A DNA stretch of 64,000 bases from MGBC114079 sp964531385 (GCA_964531385.1 CAZHGC010000008.1:1-64000), one strand, 5' to 3'. Shown: positions 8,440-17,503, counted from the stretch's first letter. The notes: generated from the letters alone by a model not told the origin. Numbers and translations: made by a program.

Positions 8440-8712
8440 AAATTTGGGGGCGGGAGGGGGGTGGAGGGTTTATTTTGCAGGGGAAAGAGGGGGGGAGAAA
8501 GAGAGAGGGGGGAAAGGGTTTATTTGGCAAGGGGGAAAGAAAGGATTTGTTTGGCAAGGAGAAAGGGAGAAAAAAAGAGGGGGAGAAAAGGGTTTATTTT
8601 GCGGGAGGAAAGGGAGAGAAAAAGAGAGGGGGAGAAATGATTTGTTTGGCAAGAGGGAAAGGGCGAGAAAAAGGGTTTGTTTGGCAAAAAGAAGAGAGAA
8701 GGCGGGTTGTTG
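8440..8712 (+). other. Purine/G-rich intergenic tract 3 with degenerate repeats
   Basis: This tract lies between two minus-strand genes, so here the purines are on the non-transcribed side. A loosely repeated unit of about 65-70 bases is visible, built from GGGTTTATTTGGCAAGGGG-like and GAGAAAGGGAGAAAAAGAG-like blocks (near 8515, 8544, 8599, 8639 and 8674). Open frames across it are low complexity and unsupported. Confidence 0.7.
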
Positions 8713-8740
8713 TATAAAAAAAGGGGGCTGACAAGCCCCC
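8713..8740 (-). terminator. Terminator of dapL
   Basis: Read on the minus strand, AGCCCCC and GGGGGCT arms (8734-8740 and 8723-8729) enclose a four-base loop and are followed by seven T. It lies 24 bases past the dapL stop. Confidence 0.9.
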
Positions 8741-8764
8741 AAAACGGTTAGTTTCGCTATTGAA

Positions 8765-9961
8765 TTAGAACAATGTTTCAAATCTTTTCATTGCTTCAAC
8801 GGTATTTTCTTTATTATTGAAAGATGTTAAGCGGAAATAATTTTCGCCATTTTTTCCAAATCCTGCACCCGGTGTTCCGACAACATTTATTTTATTGAGC
8901 ATAAGGTCGAAAAATTCCCACGAATTCATATTATTTGGGCATTCAAACCAAATATACGGAGAGTTTACCCCGCCGAAATATTTAACATTTTTCTTTTCCA
9001 TTGTTTCGGCAATAATTTTTGCATTTTCTTTATAATAATTTATCATTTCTTTTGCTTGTTTCATTCCTTCGACGGAGAAAACAGTTTCTGCTCCTCGTTG
9101 AATGATATATGGAACGCCGTTAAATTTTGTTGTTTGGCGACGATTCCACATTTTATTTAAAGACATTTCTCTTCCATCTGAAGATTTTCCGACAAGTGCT
9201 TTTGGAACGATTGTGTAACCACATCTTGTTCCTGTGAAGCCGGCTGTTTTTGAAAGAGAGCAAAATTCTATTGCACATTTTTTTGCACCCTCAATTGCGA
9301 AAATACTTCTTGGCAATGTTTCATCGGAAATGAAACATTCATAGGCAGAGTCGAAAAGGATTACTGCGTTATTTTTTAAAGCATAATCAACCCAAACTTT
9401 AAGTTGTTCTTTATTATAAACTGCTCCCGTTGGGTTATTTGGAGAGCAAAGGTAAATTATATCTGCGTGAACGTCTTGATTTGGCATTGGAAGAAAGTTA
9501 TTTTCTGCGTTTGCATCAAGATAGATTATTTCTCTTCCGTTCATTGTATTTGTGTCAACGTAAACGGGATAGACAGGGTCAGGAACCATAACAACGTTAT
9601 CGATTGCAAACAAATCTGTTATATTTCCTGTGTCACTTTTTGCACCGTCACTTACAAAAATTTCATCAAGCTCAAGCGTTACGCCATTTCTTTTGTAATA
9701 TTCCAAAATTGCATTTCTTAAAAAGTCATAGCCTTGTTCCGGACCATAGCCACGAAAAGTTTCGGCTTTTCCCATTTCATCAACAGCAGTGTGAAGGCTT
9801 TTTACAACTTCGCTTGCCAAAGGGAGGGTTACATCACCAATTCCGAGGCGAATAACTTTTTTATCCGGATTTTCCTGTGTGAACTTATTAACTCTTTTTG
9901 CGATTTCGGAAAAGAGATAACTTTCTTTTACATTAAGGTAATTTTCATTAAATTTTGCCAT
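8765..9961 (-). CDS. dapL: LL-diaminopimelate aminotransferase
   Basis: This PLP enzyme converts tetrahydrodipicolinate and glutamate directly to LL-diaminopimelate, for lysine and peptidoglycan. The 398 residues match the DapL family: the start NENYLNVKESYLFSEIAKRV, the block IRLGIGDVTLPL near 40, YGPEQGYDFLR near 75, YLCSPNNPTGAVY near 170 and the PLP-lysine region SLSKTAGFTGTRCGY near 235. It begins with an ATG after GAGGAAAAC. The next gene upstream is another aminotransferase 47 bases away, and the pair ends at the terminator at 8713-8740. DapL replaces the acyl-DAP routes in many Clostridia. Confidence 0.93.
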   Translation of the reverse strand: MAKFNENYLNVKESYLFSEIAKRVNKFTQENPDKKVIRLGIGDVTLPLASEVVKSLHTAVDEMGKAETFRGYGPEQGYDFLRNAILEYYKRNGVTLELDEIFVSDGAKSDTGNITDLFAIDNVVMVPDPVYPVYVDTNTMNGREIIYLDANAENNFLPMPNQDVHADIIYLCSPNNPTGAVYNKEQLKVWVDYALKNNAVILFDSAYECFISDETLPRSIFAIEGAKKCAIEFCSLSKTAGFTGTRCGYTIVPKALVGKSSDGREMSLNKMWNRRQTTKFNGVPYIIQRGAETVFSVEGMKQAKEMINYYKENAKIIAETMEKKNVKYFGGVNSPYIWFECPNNMNSWEFFDLMLNKINVVGTPGAGFGKNGENYFRLTSFNNKENTVEAMKRFETLF

Positions 9962-10008
9962 TTGTTTTCCTCCTGAATTAAATATTTATCGATTGATTTT
10001 CGGAAATT

Positions 10009-11277
10009 TTAATTTTCTAAAAATTTTTTTGCGGCTGCAAGCTTTACACAAGAAGAGATTACTTCCATTGCTATTTTCAACTCTTCCATATAAGGGTATG
10101 ACGGTGCAAGGCGAATGCAGTTATCGTTTGGATTATTTTTATAGGGGTGTGTTGCACCGGCACTTGTTACAACAACGCCTGCTTCTTTTGCAAGGCGAAC
10201 AACTTCTTTTGCACAGCCATTTGGAGTGTAGAGTGTTATAAAATAGCCACCTTCGGGTTTTGACCAACTGCAAAGTTTTGATTCTCCAAATTCTTTTTCG
10301 AGAATTTCAAAAACCATATCGAATTTTGGTTTTAAAATTGCCGCATGTTTTTTCATATGATTTTTGACATTTTCTGCATTTCTGAAAAATCTGACAAACG
10401 AAAGCTGGCTTAATTTATTGTGTCCGATTGTTTGGACTGACATTCGTTTTTTGATTTCTTCGATGTTGTTTGAGCTTGCAACGATTATTGCAATTCCCGA
10501 GCCGGGGAACGTAACTTTTGATGTTGAGAAGAACATATAAATTCTATCTTGCGTGTTATATTTTTTTGCAATTTCAAATATGTTTGCAAGATTATTTTCT
10601 TTATAGATGTGGTGGATTGCATATGCGTTATCCCAAAAAATTCGGAAGTCGGTTGCTGCTGTTTTCATTTTTGCAAGCCTTTCAACCGTTTCATCGCTGT
10701 AGACTATTCCATCGGGGTTTGAGTACATTGGAACGCACAAAATTCCTTTAATGTTTTCATCTTCGGCAACAAGTTTTTCAACCATATCCATATCGGGACC
10801 GTTTTCATTCATTGGAATGGGAATCATTTCAACCCCAAATTCTTCACAAATTGAGAAATGGCGGTCATAGCCGGGAACAGGGCACAAAAACTTTATTTTT
10901 TGAAGTTTACACCAAGGCGTATTGTTCATTGTTCCAAAAATGAACAAACGGCAAAAAGTATCGTAAATCATATTTAGGGCAGAGTTTCCGCCGATTATGA
11001 TATTTTCCATTGGAACATCGAGAAGGTCTGAAAAAATTCTTTTTGCCTCAGGAAGACCGTCGAGAACGCCATAGTTACGGACATCGAGGTTATTAAGTGC
11101 GTGGAAATCTTTAACTCCGAAGAGCATTTCGTTTGAAAGGTCGAGCTGTTTTGAACCCGGCTTTCCTCTGGACATATCAAGTTTTAAGCCCATTTCTTTA
11201 TAATTTGCATATTCTTTTAAATATTCATCATATTTAGCCAAAAGCTCTTCTCTTGACATAGATTTTAATTCAGCCAT
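10009..11277 (-). CDS. Class I/II aminotransferase of the AspAT 1c (MocR-like) type
   Basis: The product is about 422 residues and belongs to the PLP fold-type I family annotated as Aminotran_MocR, which includes the Corynebacterium-type aspartate aminotransferase. Recognisable blocks are LDMSRGKPGSKQLDLS near 30, YGVLDGLPEAKRIF near 70, PVPGYDRHFSICEEFG near 130, YSNPDGIVYSDET near 190 and the PLP-lysine region FFSTSKVTFPGSGIA near 250. Substrate specificity cannot be read directly; aspartate is the likely donor, which would feed the adjacent DapL pathway. It lacks the helix-turn-helix domain of true MocR regulators. I prefer ATG 11277 (MAELKS) because AAGGAGAGG sits just before it; an ATG 18 bases upstream overlaps that site. 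Confidence 0.85.
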   Translation of the reverse strand: MAELKSMSREELLAKYDEYLKEYANYKEMGLKLDMSRGKPGSKQLDLSNEMLFGVKDFHALNNLDVRNYGVLDGLPEAKRIFSDLLDVPMENIIIGGNSALNMIYDTFCRLFIFGTMNNTPWCKLQKIKFLCPVPGYDRHFSICEEFGVEMIPIPMNENGPDMDMVEKLVAEDENIKGILCVPMYSNPDGIVYSDETVERLAKMKTAATDFRIFWDNAYAIHHIYKENNLANIFEIAKKYNTQDRIYMFFSTSKVTFPGSGIAIIVASSNNIEEIKKRMSVQTIGHNKLSQLSFVRFFRNAENVKNHMKKHAAILKPKFDMVFEILEKEFGESKLCSWSKPEGGYFITLYTPNGCAKEVVRLAKEAGVVVTSAGATHPYKNNPNDNCIRLAPSYPYMEELKIAMEVISSCVKLAAAKKFLEN

Positions 11278-11403
11278 AGCAAGCCTCTCCTTCATTAACT
11301 TTAGGGTTTTTTCGATTTTGAATTTTAATATAAAATTCTCGTCAAAAATTTAAGGCAATAGAAATTAATGCCAAATTTTATAATTTAATTTCACCATTGT
11401 TAC

Positions 11404-11432
11404 ATTGTATCATATAATTGCCCAAATGTCTT
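11404..11432 (-). promoter_or_regulatory. Candidate promoter of the aminotransferase-dapL pair
   Basis: On the minus strand, AAGACA (11432-11427) and TACAAT (11409-11404) are 17 bases apart, and TG-A precedes the -10. The -35 is weak. The surrounding 11278-11690 gap is AT-rich and has nothing else I can support. Confidence 0.45.
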
Positions 11433-11692
11433 GTAAAATTTAAAAAAATTTTGAAGAAAAAAACTGTTCAATTATAATGAAAATTTATATAGATTTATTA
11501 AAAAATAAATTTAAAATGCAAGAATTACAAAAAAATCTTGCAAAATTGAATAAATGTTGACAAATTTATTTTATAATTCAAAAGTTATTGAGTTATTGGG
11601 TTTTAACTTTTATATTAGTGCAGATTGTATATTTACTGTGTTTACAAAGTTTTAAGTTACAATTTGAAACAAATTTTTATTTGCAAAAGCAA

Positions 11693-11735
11693 CGCCGAAT
11701 ATGAATTATAAAAAATTTAAAATTCATATTCGGCG
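11693..11735 (-). terminator. Long inverted repeat after the GH43 gene
   Basis: A perfect 15-bp inverted repeat (11693-11707 with 11721-11735, arm CGCCGAATATGAATT) lies 72 bases past the GH43 stop. A short T-rich tail follows on the minus strand, so it is probably its terminator. Confidence 0.75.
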
Positions 11736-11806
11736 TATTATTACAATTATATGGCTAAATAATCGGGGGAAAAGTTATAGCCATAGAAGAGTTATGCAAT
11801 TTTATT

Positions 11807-13342
11807 TTAAGCTTTATAATCTACCCAATCGAATTTTGCATCAACTGTTTTTTCATTTTTTCCGTTATACGCATAAATTCCGACAAGAGTTCCTGTGTGA
11901 TGTTTTCCGACAGTTACGCCCTCATCGCACAAGAATGTGCATCTTTCAACACGACCCAACAAAACCCACGTTTTGTTATCTAAGCTGTAGAAAAATTCTC
12001 TTGTTTGTTTTATAACACGAACTTTGAGGTAAACTGTTTTTACGTTGTCATTTAAGGCAATTTCACCCATTATACTTTTTTCTGCATTTCTATTTTCATA
12101 AACACGAAGTTTTTTGCCGTTGTCATAAATCATACAGCATTTTATATGATTATTTATGCCATAGTAGCAAGTTATACCTGCCTGTTGGCCATTTGCAAAA
12201 GGTTCGAAATCAAGTTTTGTTGAAAAAGAATAGGAGAGTTCTGTTTCACGTCTTACCAATGTGTTGTATGAACTTCTTTCGCACAAATCGAACTCACCGG
12301 CTTCAATTGTGAAAAAGCCTTTATTTTTTGTTAGAGAAATTTTTTCAAGTTTTGGATTTCTTACAAATTCCCATTCAAGGCTCAATTTATCGCTGTTGAA
12401 GTCATCGAATGTTTGCTCTTCATATTCTGTCCAAGGGAGGTTTGGTGCTTCATTTTCGGCAGACGGGCCTTTTCCCTCGTTAACTGTGAACCAACCGTCT
12501 TCTGTCCATGTTACTTTATCGAGACCCGTTTCACGACCGACTGTTGTGAATTTTCCTTCATTTGCTCTACCGCAGAGGTATGTTACCCACCAATCGCCGT
12601 TTTGTGTTTGAACAAGGTCTCCATGACCCGAACGTTGAATTTCTGCTGTTGGGTCGGTTTGTTTTAATGTTGGGTTATATGGTGATGATTCATAGGGACC
12701 CATTAAGTTTTTTGAGCGACCAACACTTATTTGATGTCCAAATCCTGTTCCACCCTCTGCAACGATTGCATAATACCAACCGTCTTTTTTCAATACGTGA
12801 GGGCCTTCGGAGCAACGAAGCCCTGTTCCCGGCCAAGCATTTACTGTTGGTTCAGCAATTGAGCAACAATCATCGGAAAGTTTTGTTACAGTTATGCCCG
12901 GTGCTGTTATACAATAATGTGTTCCGTCATCATCTACGAAATGTGACGGATCGATGTAATCGAGGTCGAGAACGACAGGTTTTGAATATGGGCCGGCAGG
13001 ATTTTTTGATTTCATAAACAACGTTTGACGAAGTCTTCCTGTTGTATTTTCTGGAGGGTCATTCAATCGCAAAGTTGCGAAAACATAGAATTCTCCGTTA
13101 TGGTATGAAATATCAGGAGCCCAAATTCCATGGGAATCGGAAGTTTCGCTTAAAAACAAATCATCATTTTCGGTTATAACGTGACCAATTAATTCCCAAT
13201 GCACCAAATCTTTTGAATGATGAATTGGAATTGCGGGGAAATATTGGAACGAAGAATTGACCATATAATAATCTTCGCCAACACGAACGACTGAGGGGTC
13301 GGGGTAGAAGCCACGAACTATCGGGTTTTGATATGTATTCAA
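11807..13342 (-). CDS. GH43 glycosidase (beta-xylosidase / arabinofuranosidase type)
   Basis: This is a cytoplasmic hydrolase of about 511 residues acting on xylo- or arabino-oligosaccharides. An N-terminal five-bladed propeller (about 1-300) contains the catalytic base region GFYPDPSVVR near residue 10, the modulating Asp in IDPSHF near 125 and the acid Glu in SEGPHVLK near 170. A C-terminal beta-sandwich (about 310-505) is the usual xylosidase C-terminal domain. No signal peptide is seen, so imported oligomers are the substrate. Exact specificity cannot be assigned. Start: TTG 13342 is 9 bases after AAGGAGAG; a GTG at 13351 lies within that site. It has its own promoter and is not linked to the xylB pair 5 kb away. 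Confidence 0.9.
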   Translation of the reverse strand: MNTYQNPIVRGFYPDPSVVRVGEDYYMVNSSFQYFPAIPIHHSKDLVHWELIGHVITENDDLFLSETSDSHGIWAPDISYHNGEFYVFATLRLNDPPENTTGRLRQTLFMKSKNPAGPYSKPVVLDLDYIDPSHFVDDDGTHYCITAPGITVTKLSDDCCSIAEPTVNAWPGTGLRCSEGPHVLKKDGWYYAIVAEGGTGFGHQISVGRSKNLMGPYESSPYNPTLKQTDPTAEIQRSGHGDLVQTQNGDWWVTYLCGRANEGKFTTVGRETGLDKVTWTEDGWFTVNEGKGPSAENEAPNLPWTEYEEQTFDDFNSDKLSLEWEFVRNPKLEKISLTKNKGFFTIEAGEFDLCERSSYNTLVRRETELSYSFSTKLDFEPFANGQQAGITCYYGINNHIKCCMIYDNGKKLRVYENRNAEKSIMGEIALNDNVKTVYLKVRVIKQTREFFYSLDNKTWVLLGRVERCTFLCDEGVTVGKHHTGTLVGIYAYNGKNEKTVDAKFDWVDYKA

Positions 13343-13575
13343 GATAAGCACTCTCCTTATTTATTGCAACGTTGTAAACTTAATTGGTTGGAGACAGCGT
13401 TGCGTTAATATTTTTTTGTTTAAACAATTTAACCAAGGGGGCTAAGACGCATGACATTGTTTGGCGAGATAGACTTTATTGATTAAATTAAATTTAGTTA
13501 TACATAGTGGTTATGAAGAAAATTAAATTATGCAGTGTTTGAAAAAGAAACGTACGTATAACTTTTTATATTTAT

Positions 13576-13604
13576 ATGATATAATTAAAAGCTTTATTTG
13601 TCAA
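13576..13604 (-). promoter_or_regulatory. Sigma-A promoter of the GH43 gene
   Basis: On the minus strand TTGACA (13604-13599) precedes TATCAT (13581-13576) by exactly 17 bases. The leader would be about 230 bases. It contains an ACGTACGT palindrome (13550-13557) and other short dyads that could bind a sugar-responsive regulator, but none matches a known operator well enough to name. Confidence 0.7.
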
Positions 13605-13835
13605 TACAAATGGTTGAAAAAGACGTCTGGTTGTGAGAAAAAGTTGTACTTATATGTCGTTGTTTTTTTGTAATGAGTTGGAATTTTTTATAAAAATTTA
13701 TGTTTTTTTTTATAAAAAAAGACAAATTGTCGGAACCAGAATGTAATTTCCTTAAAAACTTGTTATTTAATTAACATTTTTGTACAACAATTGAGGGTTT
13801 TAATTGGTTATTTTGTGGAAATTTTATAATGTGGG

Positions 13836-14156
13836 GGATTGGGAAGAGAAAGGAGTATTACAAAAGTAACAATTTTTGGGGGTTTTGGGAGTAGTTTTTG
13901 GGGAGATTGCGAGGGAGGAAAAGGGGGAGGAGAGGAAAGGAGCGGAAGAGGGGAGAAAGGAGGGAAAAGGGGGAGGAGAGGCTTTGAGGAGGGAGAGGGG
14001 GAAAGGGGGGTTTTTGGGGAGATTGCAAGGGGAGAGGGAAGACGAAAGAAAAGGGGCGGGAAAGGAGAAAGAGGGAGGTTTTGAGGAGAGAGGAAGAGAG
14101 GGAAAGTTTTTAGAGGGGAGAGAGGGAATCTTTGAGGTTGCGGACAAAGGGCGGGG
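13836..14156 (+). other. Purine/G-rich intergenic tract 4
   Basis: About 320 bases of plus-strand purine-rich DNA lie between two minus-strand genes. The word TTTTTGGGGAGATTGCGAGG-like recurs near 13896 and 14012. Reading frames across it on either strand are low complexity (R/G/E or P/S/L/F) without ribosome sites. The AT-rich part before it (13605-13835) shows nothing I can name. Confidence 0.7.
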
Positions 14157-14825
14157 CTATTTATTTGAGCAAGAAGAGATGAAGTTTTCAAAGATTAAAT
14201 TTGAGAGTTTATCGATTTCGAGGAGTTTTTCAGGGTGCCATTGGACACCGATGAAGAAGTTTTTGTTTTTTGCTTCAATTGCTTCGATTGTGAAGTTTGG
14301 ACTTTTTGCGGAGATTGAAAAGCAAGGGGGAACGGAAGTTACGCATTGATGATGATACGAATTTACATTTGCGGAGGTCATTTTTGAAATTTCGAAAAGA
14401 CGGCTGTTTTTTTCTATTGTAATTTTGTGGAACGTTATTTTTTCGGGAGGTTGCATATGGTTGTCTATATGCTGGCATATTTTACCGCCGAGAGCTGCCG
14501 CCATAACTTGCATTCCTCGGCATATTCCCAAGGTTGGAATATTTTTTTCATAGGCAATTTTACACAATTTTGCTTCGAATATATCACGTTTTTCGCAAAT
14601 ATTTGTGGCTTTTGGACTTAATTTTTCGGACAATAAATGTTGGCTTAAGTCGCCACCGCCGGAGAGGATTATTCCGTTTGTTATTTCTGATATTGTTGTT
14701 ACATCTTCGGAATAGGGGATTATTAGACTTATTCCGCCGAATTTTGCAACGGCTTTCAGATAGCTGACGTTAAGTTTTGCAAAGTTATCTTCAAAAGAAT
14801 GGGTTATTCCTATTATTGGTCGCAT
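14157..14825 (-). CDS. Class I glutamine amidotransferase-like hydrolase (peptidase C26, PuuD-like)
   Basis: The product is 222 residues, close to the gamma-glutamyl-GABA hydrolase family. The nucleophile elbow is LGICRGMQVMAAALGG near residue 98, with Cys as nucleophile, and the His/Glu pair is in GVQWHPE near 193. IILSGGGDLSQH near 55 forms the usual oxyanion-side loop. Family members cleave gamma-glutamyl amides in polyamine or glutamine catabolism; the actual substrate here is unknown and no polyamine genes are adjacent. The ATG has AAGGAGA upstream. Its 3' end abuts purine tract 4. Confidence 0.85.
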   Translation of the reverse strand: MRPIIGITHSFEDNFAKLNVSYLKAVAKFGGISLIIPYSEDVTTISEITNGIILSGGGDLSQHLLSEKLSPKATNICEKRDIFEAKLCKIAYEKNIPTLGICRGMQVMAAALGGKICQHIDNHMQPPEKITFHKITIEKNSRLFEISKMTSANVNSYHHQCVTSVPPCFSISAKSPNFTIEAIEAKNKNFFIGVQWHPEKLLEIDKLSNLIFENFISSCSNK

Positions 14826-14970
14826 TGGTGGTCTCCTTTTTGTTTTAAACGGTTTAGTATATTTTATTCGTTTGGGAGGTTGGCATAAAACAAAAAGGTT
14901 TCAAACTTCCAAAAATACTCTTTGAGCGAGGAAGACCTTGGGGCGTTGCCCCAACCCCCACCACCTTTTG

Positions 14971-15256
14971 AAAAAGGTGGACGAAAACTTTAAAAAGAGA
15001 GAGGGGAAGTTTGGTTGGAGAGGAAAAGTAGATGTCAGCAAAACGGAGTTTTGCACAGGAGTTTTTGTCAAACTTTTTGCAAAAAGTTTGTGGGTTTGGG
15101 CAAAGCCCAAAAGAAAAAGGTGGACGAAAACTTTAAAAAGAGAGAGGGGAAGTTTGGTTGGAGGGGAAAAGTAGATGTCAGCAAAACGGAGTTTTGCACA
15201 AGAGTTTTTGTCAAACTTTTTGCAAAAAGTTTGTGGGTTTGGGCAAAGCCCAAAAA
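14971..15256. repeat. 143-bp tandem repeat with palindromes
   Basis: Two nearly identical 143-bp units (14971-15113 and 15114-15256) begin AAAAAGGTGGACGAAAACTT, and a shortened third piece follows to about 15300. Each unit holds the hairpins CAAACTTTTTGCAAAAAGTTTG and TTTGGGCAAAGCCCAAA. Just before them are CCACCTTTTGAAAAAGGTGG and GGGGCGTTGCCCC. The whole 14826-15308 gap is built from such palindromes. Small open frames inside are by-products of the repeat. Confidence 0.85.
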
Positions 15257-15308
15257 GAGGAAAAAGTTAGTGGGTTTGGGTGAAGCCCAAAAAGAGGAAA
15301 AAGAAAAA

Positions 15309-15710
15309 CTATCGGAGGAACTTGAAGAATATTCGGAGGATTAGAAACACCCCGATTAGAATTCCGCCAATTATGAAAAAAAGCTTGTTTCTTGGGAAAA
15401 GCTTGAGCCTTTTGCCGAAAAAGCTTAATAAAAAACGTTCAATGTATAGGAGGACTGAAAGAATGACTATACTGAAAGTGAACGGGTTGCGTTGTAATGC
15501 CGCTAAAAAATCGAAATTTAGAAAAGCCACTATACATCGTGTGTTGCCACAGGCAGGACAATATATTCTAAAATTTGAATATATAGAACATTTTGGCATT
15601 GAATTTACTATATCGTTTAGATTAAATTTGATGAAAATGTATAGGGCAAGAAAAAGAAAAGGGACAGCTATTAACAGCCCCTTTTCCTTTGTTAGTTTGA
15701 ATTTTTTCAT
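15309..15710 (-). CDS. DUF2752 membrane protein
   Basis: The product has 133 residues with three predicted membrane segments, near 12-30, 75-95 and 108-130. The family signature CPACGNTRC lies near residue 51. DUF2752 proteins are small bacterial membrane proteins of unknown function; the CxxC pair could be redox-active or metal-binding, but that is not shown. Its ATG follows the stop codon of the upstream stalk/TolC-like gene with no spacing, and the ribosome site is weak, so translational coupling is likely. Confidence 0.8.
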   Translation of the reverse strand: MKKFKLTKEKGLLIAVPFLFLALYIFIKFNLNDIVNSMPKCSIYSNFRIYCPACGNTRCIVAFLNFDFLAALQRNPFTFSIVILSVLLYIERFLLSFFGKRLKLFPRNKLFFIIGGILIGVFLILRIFFKFLR

Positions 15711-17273
15711 TTATTTTTGACCTGCAAGCATATATGGTCTTTCAAATGTGAAAACAAGCATATCGTAATCGAGTGCGTTTTGTTCAACCGCAACTTCAGC
15801 ATTTAAAATTCCCAATCTTGCTTGACTTACTTGATATGATGTTGCCATTCCTGCCTGATAACTTACAACAACGCTATTATACGTTTCGATTGCTTTTTGA
15901 ACGGCTGCTTTTTTAGACTTGTCTTGTTCTTCAAGCTGTTTTAAGCTACTGTATGTGTTTCGGATATTTGTTGCCATTGCATCTTGTGTATCGGTTAATG
16001 TTCTTGTTGCCGTATTAACTGAATTTGATAAATTAATTTTTTCGGCATCGGTTGCATTTACACTTATTCGTTTGTTATATTCCGCAAGCTCTTGTTGTGC
16101 TTTTAACGTTTTAATTGATGGGTCGTTTTGAGTTTTTAATGTTACATATGATTCAAGATTTACGTCTTGAAGCTGATTTAACGAAATTTCGTAATTAACA
16201 ACTATATCTTCGTTCGGGTCGGCACCGATGAACGATTTTAAGCTTTGTTTTAACTTCTCAAGAGCAAGTTTTGTTGATTCGAGGCTTGCTTGAAGTTCTT
16301 TTTGCCCCAATTTTGCTGTTGTTACATTTTGTTCGCTTTCCATTCCGACAGAAAGTTTTAATTCGAGATTTTTAATGTTTTCTTCGCCCAATTTTACGTT
16401 TTCTTCCATAAGAGAAATATTCATTTGAGCTGTTTTAATTGATGAGAGATAATTTTTTAAAGTTACCGCTGTGCTGTCACGCAACATTTCGGCATTTACA
16501 TCTTTTAATGATTTGTTTATATCGGCAGCTTTCATTCCCTGCATAATTTGAATTGTTGTGCCGATTGTATCGGTTATTTTAAGCTGGAGTGCTGTTGAGT
16601 CGCTTATTCCGCCACTTGCCGCACCGTTTGCCAATGCTGTGTATGACGCATAGGCATCGTCCATTATTTTTATGTTATTGCCCAAATCGTCACGTGATTC
16701 GGTTAAATAGGCGATTGTGTCATCGAGATTTTTTAAATCGGAATTTTTATTTATTGCGGCTTGGAGTGCTTCATCATAGGAATAAACTTTTGTGTTGTCT
16801 GTTAGGTCATCTTTAACATCGAGAAGAATGTAATTGCCTTTATCTTTTGATGTTATTGTTATTGTTTTTTTAACTTCGTCCCAGCTTACATCGGCTTCGA
16901 AAATTTCGCTTATGAAACGGAGCGGAACCATTACAGAGCCATCAACTATTTCTGCGGAAACGGGAGCTTCGCTTTCTTTATTATCGATTGTTACTTTTCC
17001 TGTGTCAACAGAGAAAACAACTTTTTTGTTGTCTTTTTTAATTGTTACAGCTCTTGCTTTTGAGTCCCAGAAAACGTCATCGGCACCTAAAATATCGGAA
17101 ACTTCACGAAGACCGACAAGGTTGCTTCCGTTGCGATTTATAATTCCTGTTTGAATTGGTCTTAAAATTCCATTTGCGTTAATTGTTATATCACTTATTG
17201 CTCCAAAAACAGATGTTGAGGTCATTGCAAAAATTAAAGCTGCTGAAATTGCACAGCAAATTTTTCTTTTCAT
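15711..17273 (-). CDS. Exported fusion of stalk domain and TolC-like coiled coil
   Basis: The product has 520 residues. A signal peptide (residues 1-24) is followed by a copper-amine-oxidase N-terminal domain (about 28-145), with NLVGLREVSDILGAD and MVPLRFISEIFEADVSW. The rest (about 165-515) is long amphipathic helix with TolC-family spacing. It has two similar halves, each carrying a helix, a turn with GM-(E/A)-(S/T) (LKLSVGMESEQNV and SYQAGMATSYQVSQARLG), and a final helix ending LDYDMLVFTFERP. TolC proteins normally cross an outer membrane, so in a spore-forming monoderm it probably forms an envelope or periplasm-like scaffold (inference). The ATG has AAAGGA upstream. DUF2752 follows directly. 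Confidence 0.8.
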   Translation of the reverse strand: MKRKICCAISAALIFAMTSTSVFGAISDITINANGILRPIQTGIINRNGSNLVGLREVSDILGADDVFWDSKARAVTIKKDNKKVVFSVDTGKVTIDNKESEAPVSAEIVDGSVMVPLRFISEIFEADVSWDEVKKTITITSKDKGNYILLDVKDDLTDNTKVYSYDEALQAAINKNSDLKNLDDTIAYLTESRDDLGNNIKIMDDAYASYTALANGAASGGISDSTALQLKITDTIGTTIQIMQGMKAADINKSLKDVNAEMLRDSTAVTLKNYLSSIKTAQMNISLMEENVKLGEENIKNLELKLSVGMESEQNVTTAKLGQKELQASLESTKLALEKLKQSLKSFIGADPNEDIVVNYEISLNQLQDVNLESYVTLKTQNDPSIKTLKAQQELAEYNKRISVNATDAEKINLSNSVNTATRTLTDTQDAMATNIRNTYSSLKQLEEQDKSKKAAVQKAIETYNSVVVSYQAGMATSYQVSQARLGILNAEVAVEQNALDYDMLVFTFERPYMLAGQK

Positions 17274-17449
17274 TACAATACAAATCCTTTCTTAAAAAAT
17301 ATAGTTCAAGTTATACATTTATATACGTTGATTTTATTATAAAGTTTCATAAATTTTAAAATTTTTGAACAAAAAATAAACTTTATATTTTTGGGAAAAT
17401 GGCGTACAATTATATTTTATGGTTTTGGTTTAATTTTTAATTTGCAAAA

Positions 17450-17500
17450 AGCAAAAGAAACGCCAAGAGAATTGTTTTTTTCAGGGCATTTCTTTTTGCT
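17450..17500 (-). terminator. Terminator of the xylB-dctP pair
   Basis: On the minus strand, AGCAAAAAGAAATGCC (17500-17485) pairs imperfectly with GGCGTTTCTTTTGCT (17464-17450), followed by T-rich sequence. It starts 4 bases past the dctP stop. Confidence 0.65.
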
Positions 17501-17503
17501 TAA

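Noticed and set aside
8374..8781. Several overlapping frames of 80-103 residues in the purine tract
   Set aside because: Purine-only DNA rarely forms stop codons in some frames, so long frames arise by chance; composition is not protein-like.
11557..11577. TTGACA and TATAAT pair
   Set aside because: Spacing is only 9 bases, too short for a sigma-A promoter, and no plus-strand gene follows.
13808..14349. Frames across purine tract 4
   Set aside because: Low complexity, with overlap of the conserved amidotransferase gene and no start signals.
14971..15256. Possible insertion sequence
   Set aside because: No transposase frame and no clear terminal inverted repeats or target duplication are seen.
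14938..15344. Small frames in the 143-bp repeat
   Set aside because: They repeat because the DNA repeats, contain palindromes and have no ribosome sites.
15652..15690. Hairpin AAAAGGGG/CCCCTTTT-like resembling a terminator
   Set aside because: It lies inside the start of the DUF2752 coding sequence and is explained by its codons.
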